A DNA stretch of 64,000 bases from Bacillus sp. THAF10 (GCF_009363695.1 NZ_CP045403.1:228001-292000); one strand, 5' to 3'. Shown: positions 52,545-62,883, counted from the stretch's first letter. Made by a program: numbers and translations. Notes: generated from the letters alone by a model not told the origin.

Positions 52545-54722
52545 ATGAATAAAAGGGTGATCATGTATCTTTTACTTACTGCAACACTTGCAATTATCTT
52601 CGGCTCCATTTATCTGACAAAAGAACCGTTTGCTGTGAATAGTTCGGGTGGGACAAATAGTTTTAATGGCGTTCAGACAGTCCTGACCAACAAAAGCTGG
52701 ATGCTGACATTCTCAGAATCCATTAAGCAGGAATCCATTAAAGAAGAATCCATTTATATAAAAGATAAGAATGGGGACTTCGTAGAGGTTAAGCTCGACA
52801 TTCAAAATAACTCGATTAAAGTTTCTGCACCGGGAAATGGGTATCTTGTTGAAAATGGACCCTACGAACTGCATATCGATGGTGACATAGAGTCTGTGGA
52901 TGGAGAAACCTTAAATGGAAAAAAGAAAATAACGTTTATGGTGCATGAAACATTGCCAACCATTGGCTCGAAGGAAGAACTAAATACACTATTTAGTTCA
53001 AGACTGGAACAATGGAAAAAAGAACAAAAAGCTTCTGATGGTTCCATCTTTGGATTTGGAAGAGACTCGGCTGCCTCAGATGAAAAGGCAGAATCATCTA
53101 GTGCTGATATGGCAAATGAAGAAGAGTCTGGTGGTGGCGGTGGTGACTTCTCCGACACAAATGTCCAAGTTCAAGGAGTGGATGAAGCGGACATCGTAAA
53201 AACCGATGGCGAGTATATTTATCAGGTTATCGATCAGAAACTGAAAATTACGAAGGCAGAACCGACCAAAGAAATGAAAGTCATGACGGAAGTTGCTTAC
53301 CGAGCATTTAATCCTATTCAGCTGTTTCTTGATGGAGATCAGTTAGTAGTCATCGGCAATCACTGGAATGAAAAGGCGTATAATCAATCAAAAGAAACGA
53401 GCACTACTGATATGATTTTACCAGTCTACGAATCGACCCGTGCGATCATCTATAACATCTCAGACCGCAAGAACCCAGTCGTAGAAAAAACAATCACCTT
53501 AGAAGGATACTATATTTCAAGCCGAAAAATTGACAATCATGTCTACCTTCTAACCAATCAATACGCAAACTATTGGATTTTAGAGGAGCATCCAGAAGCA
53601 GATTTAAGACCTAGATATTCGGAGTCGGTTGGAGAAGACGAAGAAAAAATGGAACCAGTTCCATTTGATAAAATCTCTTATTTTCCAGACTCTTCAGAGG
53701 ATAATTTTATGACTATTGCGGCATTTGACCTGGAAAAACCAGAAGAAGAAGCCTCCATATTGACCTATGTCGGAAGTGGAAATCAAATTTACATGTCCAA
53801 AGATAATCTGTATGTGGCTGTTCCAAATCATTACCATGGCCCCAATTGGATGGATAACCAAAACACAGAACTTTACAGATTTTCGGTAGAAGGAACGAAT
53901 GTGCAGTTTGCTGCAAACGGTTCTATCCAAGGGTATCTACTAAACCAGTTTTCCATGGATGAACATAAAGGCTACTTCCGGGTTGCTGCAACAAGAGGGC
54001 AGGCGTGGGATGAGCAATCACCATCCAGCAATCATCTGTATATTCTTGATGGCGGCTTAAACACGGTGAGTAGTGTGGACGATCTTGCCAGGGGCGAACG
54101 AATTTACTCTGTACGATTCATGCAGGATAAAGCCTATGTTGTCACGTTCAAAGAAGTCGATCCACTTTTTGTCTTTGACTTAAGTAACCCGAATGAGCCG
54201 AAAGTACTCGGTGAACTGAAAATTCCTGGCTTTAGTAACTATTTGCATCCTTATGATGAAAATCATCTCATTGGCTTTGGCTATGATACGAAATTAGAAA
54301 AAGATCAATGGGGAACACGGGTCGTAACAAATGGGGTGAAAATCTCCCTCTTTGATGTTAGTGACCCAACCAACCCACTTGAAAAACATACAGAAATCAT
54401 TGGAGGCAGGTCCACTCATTCGCCATTAAACTATGACCATAAGGCGCTACTGTTTCATAAAGAAAAAGATATCTTTGCGTTTCCAATTACGATGTACCAC
54501 GAAAACGAAAAAGACGAAAGCTATCGATTAGAGTTTGAAGGGGCGCTTGTTTACGGCATTGACCCTGAAAAAGGCTTTACCCTGCACAAGCAAATCACTC
54601 ATCAAAAAGAAGATGAACTTTACGAGCAATGGGAGCAGATGGTGCAACGAATCTTGTACATTGATGACCATTTGTACACCGTCACTCCAAAAGAAATAAA
54701 GGCAACCAAAATTACTTGGTAA
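52545..54722 (+). CDS. secreted beta-propeller domain protein
   Basis: A 725-residue exported protein: N-terminal signal anchor (about residues 5-25), an SbsA-type Ig-like domain (about 40-135), a low-complexity linker rich in Ser/Glu/Gly, and a long C-terminal Beta_propel domain that opens with FSDTNVQVQGVDEADIVKTDGEYIYQV. This is the Bacillus family named for its beta-propeller domain; it is surface-located and of unknown function. AAAGGGGG precedes ATG 52545. It has its own terminator. Confidence 0.88.
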   Translation: MNKRVIMYLLLTATLAIIFGSIYLTKEPFAVNSSGGTNSFNGVQTVLTNKSWMLTFSESIKQESIKEESIYIKDKNGDFVEVKLDIQNNSIKVSAPGNGYLVENGPYELHIDGDIESVDGETLNGKKKITFMVHETLPTIGSKEELNTLFSSRLEQWKKEQKASDGSIFGFGRDSAASDEKAESSSADMANEEESGGGGGDFSDTNVQVQGVDEADIVKTDGEYIYQVIDQKLKITKAEPTKEMKVMTEVAYRAFNPIQLFLDGDQLVVIGNHWNEKAYNQSKETSTTDMILPVYESTRAIIYNISDRKNPVVEKTITLEGYYISSRKIDNHVYLLTNQYANYWILEEHPEADLRPRYSESVGEDEEKMEPVPFDKISYFPDSSEDNFMTIAAFDLEKPEEEASILTYVGSGNQIYMSKDNLYVAVPNHYHGPNWMDNQNTELYRFSVEGTNVQFAANGSIQGYLLNQFSMDEHKGYFRVAATRGQAWDEQSPSSNHLYILDGGLNTVSSVDDLARGERIYSVRFMQDKAYVVTFKEVDPLFVFDLSNPNEPKVLGELKIPGFSNYLHPYDENHLIGFGYDTKLEKDQWGTRVVTNGVKISLFDVSDPTNPLEKHTEIIGGRSTHSPLNYDHKALLFHKEKDIFAFPITMYHENEKDESYRLEFEGALVYGIDPEKGFTLHKQITHQKEDELYEQWEQMVQRILYIDDHLYTVTPKEIKATKITW

Positions 54723-54752
54723 AGAAGAGCGATTTTTGCTCTTCTTTTTTTC
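54722..54752 (+). terminator. terminator after beta-propeller gene
   Basis: AAGAAGAGC, 7-base loop, GCTCTTCTT, then TTTTT. Confidence 0.92.
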
Positions 54753-54908
54753 TTAAAAGTGAGGTTTGACCAACACACGTCCGTGGAATCACATTCATAT
54801 ATCTATAGAAAGCCTAGTTTTAGACGCAAAGTCAATGGGGGAATTCAACAGCGTCGTTTAACGTTGTAGACAATTTAAACTTTCAACCTACTTACCCAAC
54901 GTAGCAGT

Positions 54909-54937
54909 TTCGAATTCTAACATGTAGATGCTATAAT
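54909..54937 (+). promoter_or_regulatory. probable promoter of ddl-murF
   Basis: TTCGAA, 17 bp, TATAAT. The -10 is perfect, the -35 is weak. No gene is visible between 54753 and 54998. Confidence 0.5.
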
Positions 54938-54998
54938 AAAATAATTGAGCACAAATGCGTAATAAAAAATAGATCATCTTTAATTAGGGGGAGCCCAT

Positions 54999-56069
54999 AT
55001 GAAAACGAAAGTACATTTATTATATGGCGGAAAGTCCGCAGAACATCAAGTATCCTTGCAAACAGCCCTGGCAGTTACAAAGGCCTTGGATATGGATAAA
55101 TATGACGTATATCCGTTATACATCACCGAAAAAGGGGAATGGAAACGTGGAGGTCTGCTTAGTGGGCCAGCAGAAAGTGTGCAACAATTAAAGCTTGAAG
55201 ATGGCGGCAAAACGATTGCGCCACTTGCGTTACCAACGGCGGAAAATAAAACAGAAGCTCCAACCGTTATTTTTCCACTTTTGCATGGACCAAACGGGGA
55301 AGACGGAACAGTGCAAGGAATGCTCGAGCTATTAAACCTTCCTTATGTCGGAAATGGTGTGTTAGCTTCTTCTGCAGGGATGGATAAAGTTATTATGAAA
55401 AACCTTTTCGCGCAAGCCGGCCTTCCACAAGTTGGTTACGTGCACTTCCTACGCTCTGAGTGGGAAAAGGCTGCTGAGGTGACGTATGAAAGGGTAGAAA
55501 ATGAGCTTGGCTATCCTTGCTTTGTTAAACCAGCTAACCTTGGTTCTAGTGTGGGAATTAGTAAGGCCAAAAACAGAGAAGAGCTTGCTGCTGCCTTCCG
55601 TGAAGCGTTTGAATTTGACCGCAAGATTATTGTCGAGCAAGGCTTAGAAGGCGCTCGTGAAATTGAAATTGGGGTACTGGGCAATGACGAGCCAGAATGC
55701 TCCGTTGTGGGAGAAATTGTTGCGAAAAAAGATTTCTACGATTATAAAGCAAAATATGAAGATGGGGATACAGCGATGATTATCCCGGCTGAAATTGACG
55801 GCGAAACCTACGCAAGTGTAAGGGAAATGGCAATTACTGCATTCAAAGCGATCGATGGTGCTGGACTTGTACGTGCTGACTTTTTCTTAACAAAAGAGGG
55901 CACCCTTTACATTAATGAAGTAAACACGATGCCAGGATTTACCCCATTTAGCATGTTCCCATTATTATGGCAGCATACAGATGTTACGTACCCAGAGCTA
56001 ATTGAAAAGCTGGTTGGCTACGGAATAGCACGTCACGAAGAGAAACAAAAAATCAAGCATACATTTTAA
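54999..56069 (+). CDS. ddl: D-alanine--D-alanine ligase
   Basis: A 356-residue ATP-grasp ligase that makes the D-Ala-D-Ala dipeptide for peptidoglycan. Motifs include the N-terminal [62 protein letters not shown] and the Mg2+ site [16 protein letters not shown] [17 protein letters not shown] precedes ATG 54999. It lies 64 bases upstream of murF, which uses its product. Confidence 0.96.
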   Translation: MKTKVHLLYGGKSAEHQVSLQTALAVTKALDMDKYDVYPLYITEKGEWKRGGLLSGPAESVQQLKLEDGGKTIAPLALPTAENKTEAPTVIFPLLHGPNGEDGTVQGMLELLNLPYVGNGVLASSAGMDKVIMKNLFAQAGLPQVGYVHFLRSEWEKAAEVTYERVENELGYPCFVKPANLGSSVGISKAKNREELAAAFREAFEFDRKIIVEQGLEGAREIEIGVLGNDEPECSVVGEIVAKKDFYDYKAKYEDGDTAMIIPAEIDGETYASVREMAITAFKAIDGAGLVRADFFLTKEGTLYINEVNTMPGFTPFSMFPLLWQHTDVTYPELIEKLVGYGIARHEEKQKIKHTF

Positions 56070-56133
56070 CAAACAGGGGTTGGACCATTAAGGGAAAACC
56101 CCTTCTCTATGCTTACATAAAGGAGATGATAAG

Positions 56134-57495
56134 ATGATTAAAAGAACGTTAAAAGAACTGCAAGAGATGGCCAAGGGAGATGGTCTTTCAAGTGAATATG
56201 CGGCTGTGATAGCGGAAGGTGTATCCCGTGATACCCGCGAGGATATGAACGGGAAGCTTTATATTCCGATAATCGGGGAAAACTTTAATGGGCATCTATT
56301 CGTTCGAGACGCTATTGAAAAGAAGGGAGCGGTTGCTTCCCTTTGGCAAAAAGACCAGCCTGAGCCCCCAACCGACCTTAACCTTATTTTTGTCGACGAT
56401 ACCATTGAAGCCCTACAGCAACTTGCTGCAAGCTACCTAGAACAGCTTGGCATGAAGGTAGTTGGCATTACAGGAAGTAACGGAAAAACAACAACGAAGG
56501 ATATGGTTACATCAGTGTTGGAAACAACCTTTCGTGTGCATAAAACAGCTGGGAATTACAATAACCATATCGGTCTTCCCCTGACACTACTTTCGATGAC
56601 AGAAGATGTCGAGGTGGCTGTCCTTGAAATGGGAATGAGTGGTAGAGGAGAAATTGAGCTGCTATCTCAAATCGCGAAGCCGGATGCAGCAATTATCACC
56701 AACATTGGTGAATCCCATATGCAAGACCTAGGCTCAAGAGAAGGCATTGCAGAGGCGAAGCTTGAAATTGCCACAGGTTTAAAACAGGACGGAAAGCTCA
56801 TTATTAATGGGGATGAGCCTCTATTAACGGAAAGAGTCGGAAGCTTCCCTCATGTTATTCAGTTTGGATTAGGGGAACATAATAACTATCAGGCGCGCGA
56901 CATTTCCCTAAAAGGAAAAGGAACACATTTTATAATAGAAGAAACTGAGTATTTTATCCCGGTCCTTGGTGCTCACAATGTAACCAATGCCTTATCTGCC
57001 ATCATTGTGGGAGAGCTTTTTGGCGTAACAGAAGAGAACAGAGTGAAGGGCCTAAAGAACCTAACCATAACTGGAATGAGAAATGAAGTCGTAGAAACGT
57101 CTGGTGGGTGGACAATTATTAATGATGCATATAATGCAAGTCCAACATCAATGCGTGCTGCACTTGATTTGTTGTCGAGCCTAAATGGGTATAATAAAAA
57201 AATAGCTGTTCTTGGGGATATGCTCGAGCTTGGCGACATGGAGCGCTCCTTCCATTATGAAGTAGGAAAATATGTTGAAGATAAGAACATTGACTATGTT
57301 TTCACATTTGGAGAATTGGGAACAGAAATTGCAAAAGGTGCACAAGAGGTGATGGACCCAACAAAAGTAAAGGTTTTTATGAACAAGCAACAGTTAACCT
57401 CGGAGCTTTTACCACTTTTGCAGCCTGAGGATGTTATCATCGTCAAAGGCTCCCGTGGGATGAAGCTGGAAGAAGTAATTGAAGGATTAAAATAG
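56134..57495 (+). CDS. murF: UDP-MurNAc-tripeptide--D-Ala-D-Ala ligase
   Basis: A 453-residue Mur ligase that adds D-Ala-D-Ala to UDP-MurNAc-tripeptide. The three domains are visible: N-terminal UDP-binding, central ATPase with GITGSNGKTTTKDM (near residue 112) and NYNNHIGLPLTLL, and C-terminal with NDAYNASPTSMRAALD and VKGSRGMKLE. AAAGGAG precedes ATG 56134. It is the second gene of ddl-murF, as in B. subtilis. Confidence 0.96.
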   Translation: MIKRTLKELQEMAKGDGLSSEYAAVIAEGVSRDTREDMNGKLYIPIIGENFNGHLFVRDAIEKKGAVASLWQKDQPEPPTDLNLIFVDDTIEALQQLAASYLEQLGMKVVGITGSNGKTTTKDMVTSVLETTFRVHKTAGNYNNHIGLPLTLLSMTEDVEVAVLEMGMSGRGEIELLSQIAKPDAAIITNIGESHMQDLGSREGIAEAKLEIATGLKQDGKLIINGDEPLLTERVGSFPHVIQFGLGEHNNYQARDISLKGKGTHFIIEETEYFIPVLGAHNVTNALSAIIVGELFGVTEENRVKGLKNLTITGMRNEVVETSGGWTIINDAYNASPTSMRAALDLLSSLNGYNKKIAVLGDMLELGDMERSFHYEVGKYVEDKNIDYVFTFGELGTEIAKGAQEVMDPTKVKVFMNKQQLTSELLPLLQPEDVIIVKGSRGMKLEEVIEGLK

Positions 57496-57638
57496 GAGCT
57501 TGAAAAAAGAAGCTTTTATGGAAAACAACATCATTTTTAACTCCTTGAAAAATAAATAAGTGAATAACAGCCCTAATGTAAGCGTAACCTCCTATAAGTT
57601 GCCAATATGCTTTATTGCTATTTGTAGGAGGAAGTGGT

Positions 57639-57683
57639 ATGATAACAGTTAATGTGTTTAATAATGTCTACTATAGAGATTAG
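57639..57683 (+). CDS. possible 14-codon leader peptide upstream of cshA
   Basis: TAGGAGG lies 7 bases before ATG 57639. The encoded peptide is MITVNVFNNVYYRD, with the stop TAG at 57681-57683. The stop lies inside the first arm of a hairpin (57679-57707), so a translating ribosome would disrupt the hairpin. This looks like an attenuator or stability element for cshA. It rests on sequence layout only. Confidence 0.45.
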   Translation: MITVNVFNNVYYRD

Positions 57684-57707
57684 GCAAGCGCTTGTCGTAT
57701 GCCTAAT
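57679..57707 (+). promoter_or_regulatory. hairpin in the cshA leader
   Basis: ATTAGGCA and TGCCTAAT arms (8 bp) surround a loop holding the palindrome CAAGCGCTTG, followed by an AT-rich run. It lies 36 bases before the cshA start and overlaps the leader peptide stop codon. Confidence 0.6.
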
Positions 57708-57742
57708 TATTTAATTTGTATATATAAAGGAGTAGGAATAAT

Positions 57743-59260
57743 TTGGCGTTATTTAAAGAACTAGGTTTATCAGAAGACATAATGAAATCCATCAACAGAA
57801 TGGGGTTTGAGGAAGCAACCCCGATCCAATCTGAGACCATCCCAGTAGCACTTGAAGGCAAAGATGTCATTGGTCAAGCACAAACAGGAACAGGTAAAAC
57901 GATTGCATTCGGATTACCACTACTTGAAAACATCGATGTTAACAATGACTCTATCCAAGGAATCGTAATTGCTCCAACGCGTGAGCTTGCGATTCAGGTT
58001 GCAGAAGAGCTTTATAAAGCTTCTTATCATAAACGTGCTCGCGTATTATCCGTTTTCGGTGGTCAAGATATTCAAAGACAAATCCGTTCATTGAAAAAGA
58101 ACCCTCATATCGTTGTTGGTACGCCAGGTCGTGTACTTGACCATATCAACAGAAAAACGCTTCGCCTTCAAGGTGTAAATACAGTCGTTCTAGACGAAGC
58201 AGATGAAATGCTAAACATGGGATTCATCGAGGATATCGAAAAAATCCTTGCTGAAGTACCAGAGCAAAGACAAACACTACTTTTCTCCGCTACAATGCCA
58301 GCACCAATTCGTGCGATTGCAGAGCGTTTCATGAGCGAGCCTGTAAGCGTAAAGGTAAAAGCGAAAGAAGTAACAGTATCAAACATCCAACAGTTCTATG
58401 TAGAAGTACAAGAAAAGAAAAAGTTCGACGTGTTAACACGACTTTTAGATATCCAATCTCCAGAGCTAGCGATCATTTTCGGTCGTACCAAGCGTCGTGT
58501 GGATGAATTATCTGATGCATTGAATGTACGTGGCTATTCTGCAGAAGGAATTCACGGTGACCTTTCTCAAGCGAAGCGTATGAGCGTGCTTCGTAAGTTC
58601 AAAGAAGGTTCTATCGATGTCCTTGTTGCAACAGACGTAGCGGCACGTGGTCTTGATATCTCAGGTGTAACGCACGTTTACAACTTTGATATCCCACAAG
58701 ATCCTGAAAGCTATGTTCACCGTATCGGCCGTACTGGTCGTGCTGGTAAAAGCGGTTTAGCGATTACATTCGTTAACCCTCGTGAGATTAGCTACCTGCA
58801 CCATGTAGAACGTGTAACAAAGCGTAAAATGGAGAAATTGAAAGCTCCAACGCTTGATGAGGCATTAGAAGGCCAACAAAAAATGTCCATGGAAAAACTA
58901 ACGCAAGCAGTAGATTCCCAAAACCTTGGCTTCTACCGCAATGCTGCTGAGCAATTATTAGAAGAGCACGATGCTGTAACATTAGTATCTGCAGCACTTA
59001 AATTGTTCACAAAAGAGCCAGACGAAACACCTATCCGTCTTACAGAGGAAGCACCACTTCACTCTAGAAGAGACCGCGGCGGCGACCGTAATCGCGGCGG
59101 TGGAGACCGTAACCGTGGTGGAAAAAGTCATGGTGGAAGCAAAGGTAACTGGAATAAGCGCTCTGGTGGAAAACCAAGCGGACGTTCTGGTTCGAGAGAG
59201 TTCCGTGACGGTAACAACAAACGTCAAGGCTACAAACGTTCAAACAAAGAACGCGTATAA
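57743..59260 (+). CDS. cshA: DEAD-box ATP-dependent RNA helicase CshA
   Basis: A 505-residue DEAD-box helicase starting at TTG 57743 after AAAGGAG. It has the Q motif ([26 protein letters not shown]), motif I AQTGTGKT (residues about 47-54), PTRELA, motif II DEAD, motif III SAT, and motif [12 protein letters not shown]. The C-terminus (from about residue 440) is a basic Arg/Gly/Asn-rich tail ([16 protein letters not shown]) that binds RNA. CshA acts in mRNA decay, ribosome assembly and cold growth. Confidence 0.96.
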   Translation: MALFKELGLSEDIMKSINRMGFEEATPIQSETIPVALEGKDVIGQAQTGTGKTIAFGLPLLENIDVNNDSIQGIVIAPTRELAIQVAEELYKASYHKRARVLSVFGGQDIQRQIRSLKKNPHIVVGTPGRVLDHINRKTLRLQGVNTVVLDEADEMLNMGFIEDIEKILAEVPEQRQTLLFSATMPAPIRAIAERFMSEPVSVKVKAKEVTVSNIQQFYVEVQEKKKFDVLTRLLDIQSPELAIIFGRTKRRVDELSDALNVRGYSAEGIHGDLSQAKRMSVLRKFKEGSIDVLVATDVAARGLDISGVTHVYNFDIPQDPESYVHRIGRTGRAGKSGLAITFVNPREISYLHHVERVTKRKMEKLKAPTLDEALEGQQKMSMEKLTQAVDSQNLGFYRNAAEQLLEEHDAVTLVSAALKLFTKEPDETPIRLTEEAPLHSRRDRGGDRNRGGGDRNRGGKSHGGSKGNWNKRSGGKPSGRSGSREFRDGNNKRQGYKRSNKERV

Positions 59261-59267
59261 TAAAAGG

Positions 59268-59302
59268 AAAACCGGTAAGCTCTTGGGCTTGCCGGTTTTT
59301 TT
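59268..59302 (+). terminator. terminator of cshA
   Basis: AAACCGGTAAGC and GCTTGCCGGTTT arms, then TTTTT. Confidence 0.93.
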
Positions 59303-59452
59303 GTGTTTTAAGGAGTGGGTGTGTTTGATGGCTTGGGGGATGCTGTCCTTCCCATAACCCAACATACCTACCTGTAATCAAATAAAATTTTCCAACTCTG
59401 CTTATAAGTAGTATACTAATAACTATGCAATCAAGCATGAGGGGGGAATCAC

Positions 59453-59932
59453 ATGAGACCTGAACCGAAACAAAGGATAGACAAGAGGGCATTATCCGTT
59501 TGGAGAATATCAGCGGGACTGAATGCCATTTTTTACATAGGACTTGCAGTAGGATACTACTTTATTCAACGTGCCTTTGATTTACCATTTTGGACGTTTA
59601 TTACTGCCATTGCACTTGTAGCGGTAATGATTATTTTTACTGTTTTCATCATTCCGGTTCTCCAATGGAAACGATGGCGCTATGACATTCATGAGCATGA
59701 AATTGACCTGCAATCCGGGATTTTTATAAAAAAACGGACACTAATACCCATGGTACGGGTGCAACACGTGGACACTACACAAGGGCCCATTTTAAAAAGA
59801 TATCATCTTTCGACCGTATTAATCTCTACAGCGGCAACGATTCATGTTATCCCTGCCCTGGATGAAGAACAAGCAGATCAGGTGCGGGATTACATATCCA
59901 GGCTTGCGAGGGTGACAGATGATGATGTCTGA
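59453..59932 (+). CDS. ydbS: PH domain (bPH2) membrane protein YdbS
   Basis: A 159-residue protein with two transmembrane helices (about residues 22-45 and 50-72) and a bPH2/DUF304 domain (HEIDLQSGIFIKKRTLIPMVRVQHVDTTQGPILKRYHL). GAGGGGGGAA precedes ATG. The stop overlaps ydbT by 14 bases. B. subtilis YdbS and YdbT lie at the same place and are reported to affect resistance to certain antimicrobial peptides; that role is from the family, not visible here. Confidence 0.9.
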   Translation: MRPEPKQRIDKRALSVWRISAGLNAIFYIGLAVGYYFIQRAFDLPFWTFITAIALVAVMIIFTVFIIPVLQWKRWRYDIHEHEIDLQSGIFIKKRTLIPMVRVQHVDTTQGPILKRYHLSTVLISTAATIHVIPALDEEQADQVRDYISRLARVTDDDV

Positions 59933-61397
59933 AAAAAGAAGAATGCACCCCGCGGCCATTGTGGTTGGTTTTTTCAAGCAGCTTCGTGAGCTGTTGTTTC
60001 CCATCATTATTTTTGTGTTCTTTGGCAGCACCGGAGACGGTTTTTTTGGTGGTATTTACATCATTGTGATGGGTATTTGGTTACTGGGACTGATTGCCAT
60101 TGGAATTGTATCTTGGTACCGCTTCTTTTATTGGATAGAAGATGGAGAACTGCGAATTGAATCTGGAATATTCGTGAAAAAACGACGCTTTATTCGTATG
60201 GAGAGAATTCAGACCATTGATTCGTCTGAGGGGATTATTCAGAGAATTTTCGGTTTGGTAAAGGTCCAGGTTGAAACGGCGGGTGGAACTACGGAAGCGG
60301 AGGCTATCTTCACGGCGGTTACAAAGGAAGAAGCAGGTCTGCTAAAGGAAGAACTGCTAACCAAAAGAAAAACAGTGGAAACGATGGACGATACAGATCT
60401 ACCTTTTGGAGAGGAATCTTCCTTTCCATCACCAAAAGGTCCTGAGTATAAAATATCCTTTAAATCCTTATTTATCGTGGGGACCACTTCTGGTGGAATA
60501 GGTGTGGTTTTATCTGCAGTAGCAGCCTTTCTATCTCAATTCGATCAGGTGGTACCGTATGAACAGCTGATGAATCGTTTTGGCAGTTTCCTGCAGGCGG
60601 GGGTCTATTTAATTGCCACCCTTGTATTTGTCGTATTGTTTTTATCGTGGTTAATTTCCATTGCTTTAACGATGATTAAGTATGGAAATTTTACCGTCAA
60701 AAAGCAAGAGGATGAGCTTCATATTTCTCGAGGGCTTATAGAAAAACGGCAGCTAACCATTCCGTTAGAGAGAATCCAAGCCATAAGAATTTCTCAAAAT
60801 ATTTTACGACAGCCATTTGGACTTGCCACGGTGTATGTGGAAAGTGCGGGGAGCTCCGGTGGCAAGGAAGCGGATTTTTCAACCATCTTGTTTCCGCTAA
60901 TGAAACTGTCGGAAGTAGAGAAGCATCTTGCCGATTTTGTGCCTATATACAAGCTTTCAATTCAGAAGAACGGGTTGCCAAAGCGTTCTTTGATTAGGTA
61001 TCTGTTGAGGCTAACCCTGCCAGCGTTCCTGATTTCTGCTCCTATCGCATACTTTTTTCAGCCATACGGGGCGTTTGCGTTTATCACCGTCGTTCTTGCT
61101 CTGCTTTTAGGCTATAGTCAATATAAGCATGCGGGCTGGTTTGTTCATGATCAGCAGCTTCAGCTTTCCTATCGCCATTTGAGTAAGAATACCGTCCTAA
61201 TGAACAAAAAGCGCATTCAGTCTTTTGAGCTTAAAGAATCGTTTTTTCAAGGGAAAAGAGAGCTGTACACCATTAATGCAGCGATAAAAACGGGAAATGG
61301 TGGCAAGCGTTTTCGAGTGGTTGATGTGGAAAATGTGGATGGAGCAAAGGTGTTTGAATGGTATTCCTATGATAAAAAGCAAGGGAACGTGGTGTAG
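59919..61397 (+). CDS. ydbT: PH domain (bPH2) membrane protein YdbT
   Basis: A 492-residue protein with three bPH2/DUF304 repeats, each preceded by a pair of transmembrane helices: RIESGIFVKKRRFIRMERIQTIDSSEGIIQ (about residue 82), LHISRGLIEKRQLTIPLERIQAIRISQNILRQ (about 266) and the third LQLSYRHLSKNTVLMNKKRIQSFEL (about 413). It partners YdbS. Its 3' end and stop codon lie within the terminator hairpin at 61374-61420. Confidence 0.9.
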   Translation: MMMSEKRRMHPAAIVVGFFKQLRELLFPIIIFVFFGSTGDGFFGGIYIIVMGIWLLGLIAIGIVSWYRFFYWIEDGELRIESGIFVKKRRFIRMERIQTIDSSEGIIQRIFGLVKVQVETAGGTTEAEAIFTAVTKEEAGLLKEELLTKRKTVETMDDTDLPFGEESSFPSPKGPEYKISFKSLFIVGTTSGGIGVVLSAVAAFLSQFDQVVPYEQLMNRFGSFLQAGVYLIATLVFVVLFLSWLISIALTMIKYGNFTVKKQEDELHISRGLIEKRQLTIPLERIQAIRISQNILRQPFGLATVYVESAGSSGGKEADFSTILFPLMKLSEVEKHLADFVPIYKLSIQKNGLPKRSLIRYLLRLTLPAFLISAPIAYFFQPYGAFAFITVVLALLLGYSQYKHAGWFVHDQQLQLSYRHLSKNTVLMNKKRIQSFELKESFFQGKRELYTINAAIKTGNGGKRFRVVDVENVDGAKVFEWYSYDKKQGNVV

Positions 61398-61420
61398 ACT
61401 GCCATCTCCCTTGCTTTTTT
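61374..61420 (+). terminator. terminator overlapping the ydbT stop
   Basis: AAAAAGCAAGGGA and TCCCTTGCTTTTTT arms; the ydbT stop lies in the loop. Confidence 0.85.
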
Positions 61421-61430
61421 CCATTATAAA

Positions 61431-61534
61431 AGCTCTTTTCTGTTTAAAACTCCTCCACGAAAAGAGCACGACAACAACGTGGTTGTCGTGCTCTTAACTT
61501 TACGCAGTAGCAACAAACTTCTCGAAAATAGCCA
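61431..61534. repeat. dispersed intergenic repeat, type 2 copy
   Basis: A 104-bp block sharing GTTTAAAACT-CTCCACGAAAAGAGCACGACA and CAGTAGCAACAAACTT-CGAAAA-AGCC with the opposite strand of 12212-12345. It contains a perfect 14-bp-stem hairpin (arms 61462-61475 and 61482-61495, AAGAGCACGACAAC) that is degraded in the other copy. It lies between convergent ydbT and the rhomboid gene. Confidence 0.8.
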
Positions 61535-62248
61535 TTATATATAACGACTTAAAATTCCGATAAGAACCAAGGCGATGAGAACCACCCAAACGATGGTGCT
61601 CTTTGGGTTTCGTGCTCCAGAGGGTCTGCCGAAATTAGGGAAAATCGATTTCAGGTTTCGCGGCCGTGTTGCCGCTCCTCTTCCTAAGAAAAAGGGAGCT
61701 AACACCGTTCCGCCAAAGAACCCGAACAGATGGGCAACGGCATTGACGTTTTGGTTTAAAAAGGTCATGACAAGTCCGATCACTAAAATGGTGAGGATGA
61801 CTTGAGAGTTTGCTGCATCGAGTAAGTCAGGACGTAAGAAGACCATGTAAAAATATAAACCGAAAATCGCGAAGATGGCACCTGATGCTCCTAGGTGGAG
61901 ATAAATTTCAGGGCGGAGCAAGAGGGTTGCAACATTGGCGATGATGCCTCCTAGTAAATAGAAAGCGATAAATTTACCTTTTCCTAGCATTCTCTCTACT
62001 GCTGGTCCAAAAAGCACAAGAGAAAGCGAGTTAAATAAGAAATGCGTCAGGCTTGCATGTAAAAATATCGGCGTAACGAGGCGCCAATATTCTCCTTGCC
62101 ACACGAGCATATTAAAGCCGATTGTAAGGTTGTAAAAAGTGCCGGAAAATTGGACAACCAACCATAAAACAAGATGGATTGCCACAATTGTGGTGATAAT
62201 AGGATATAATCTTATAAATGTACGAAAGTTTTCCGTTCGGACAAACAT
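61535..62248 (-). CDS. ydcA: rhomboid-family intramembrane serine protease
   Basis: A 237-residue rhomboid with six core helices. Catalytic Ser122 lies in GASGA, catalytic His173 in AHLFGFFGG, and the helix 2 oxyanion motif H64-x4-H69-x3-N73 (HASLTHFLFNS) is intact, so it should be active. The C-terminal basic linker RGAATRPRNLKS precedes one more helix. It occupies the same position and orientation as B. subtilis ydcA, between ydbT and acpS. Substrates are unknown. Confidence 0.9.
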   Translation of the reverse strand: MFVRTENFRTFIRLYPIITTIVAIHLVLWLVVQFSGTFYNLTIGFNMLVWQGEYWRLVTPIFLHASLTHFLFNSLSLVLFGPAVERMLGKGKFIAFYLLGGIIANVATLLLRPEIYLHLGASGAIFAIFGLYFYMVFLRPDLLDAANSQVILTILVIGLVMTFLNQNVNAVAHLFGFFGGTVLAPFFLGRGAATRPRNLKSIFPNFGRPSGARNPKSTIVWVVLIALVLIGILSRYI

Positions 62249-62355
62249 ATGTATCTCATCCCTTCTATATAAGTTAGATTACCATTTTCGTCGTGAAAAG
62301 TCTTTTTGTGAGATTTTAACTATACCATTACTATATGAGAAAGGTTGGTCAGAGT

Positions 62356-62715
62356 ATGATTATAGGGACAGGAATTGATATTGTGGAACTGAGTCGCATC
62401 GAGAGGCTCATGAATCGCCAGCCAAATTTTATCGATCGTATTTTAACAGCATCAGAGAAGGAAATCTTTGAGAGGCTCACTGGGAAGAGAAGCGTCGAGT
62501 ACTTAGCAGGGCGATTTGCTGCCAAAGAGGCGTATTCCAAAGCCAACGGGACTGGCATTGGCAAGGAGCTTAGTTTTCACGATATGACGATTAGGACAAC
62601 GGATAAGGGAAAGCCTTATTTTGTGCAACCTAACGCTCATCATGTGCATCTTTCTATCTCGCATAGTGAGCATTACGCGATAGCACAAGTAATTATTGAA
62701 AGCTTGTCAAGCTAG
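62356..62715 (+). CDS. acpS: holo-[acyl-carrier-protein] synthase
   Basis: A 119-residue AcpS that transfers 4'-phosphopantetheine from CoA to apo-ACP. The conserved GTGIDIVELSRIE (Mg2+-binding Asp at residue 8) and FAAKEAYSKANGTGIG (catalytic Glu) are present, as is HVHLSISHSEHYAIA near the end. ATG 62356 gives the usual MIIGTGID start; ATG 62335 would add 7 residues and has no ribosome binding site. Confidence 0.95.
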   Translation: MIIGTGIDIVELSRIERLMNRQPNFIDRILTASEKEIFERLTGKRSVEYLAGRFAAKEAYSKANGTGIGKELSFHDMTIRTTDKGKPYFVQPNAHHVHLSISHSEHYAIAQVIIESLSS

Positions 62716-62718
62716 TCT

Positions 62719-62749
62719 GCATATTCCCCAAATGTCACTCATATACATA
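62719..62749 (+). promoter_or_regulatory. possible SigE (mother-cell) promoter of ydcC
   Basis: GCATATT, 14 bp, CATATACA. It resembles the SigE pattern (KMATATT, 14-15 bp, CATACAHT). The B. subtilis homologue ydcC is sporulation-linked. Confidence 0.45.
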
Positions 62750-62883
62750 GTTCAGAAAGGAGACAAGGTGTACAAGTAAGAGCTGCCAATTGCCTGCGAT
62801 ATGAAAAAGAAGCAGCAAGCTGTCACTCTTCATTCTCACTTTTCTCTATGAATCATGTAATTATGGCAAAGGGGATGAAAAAT

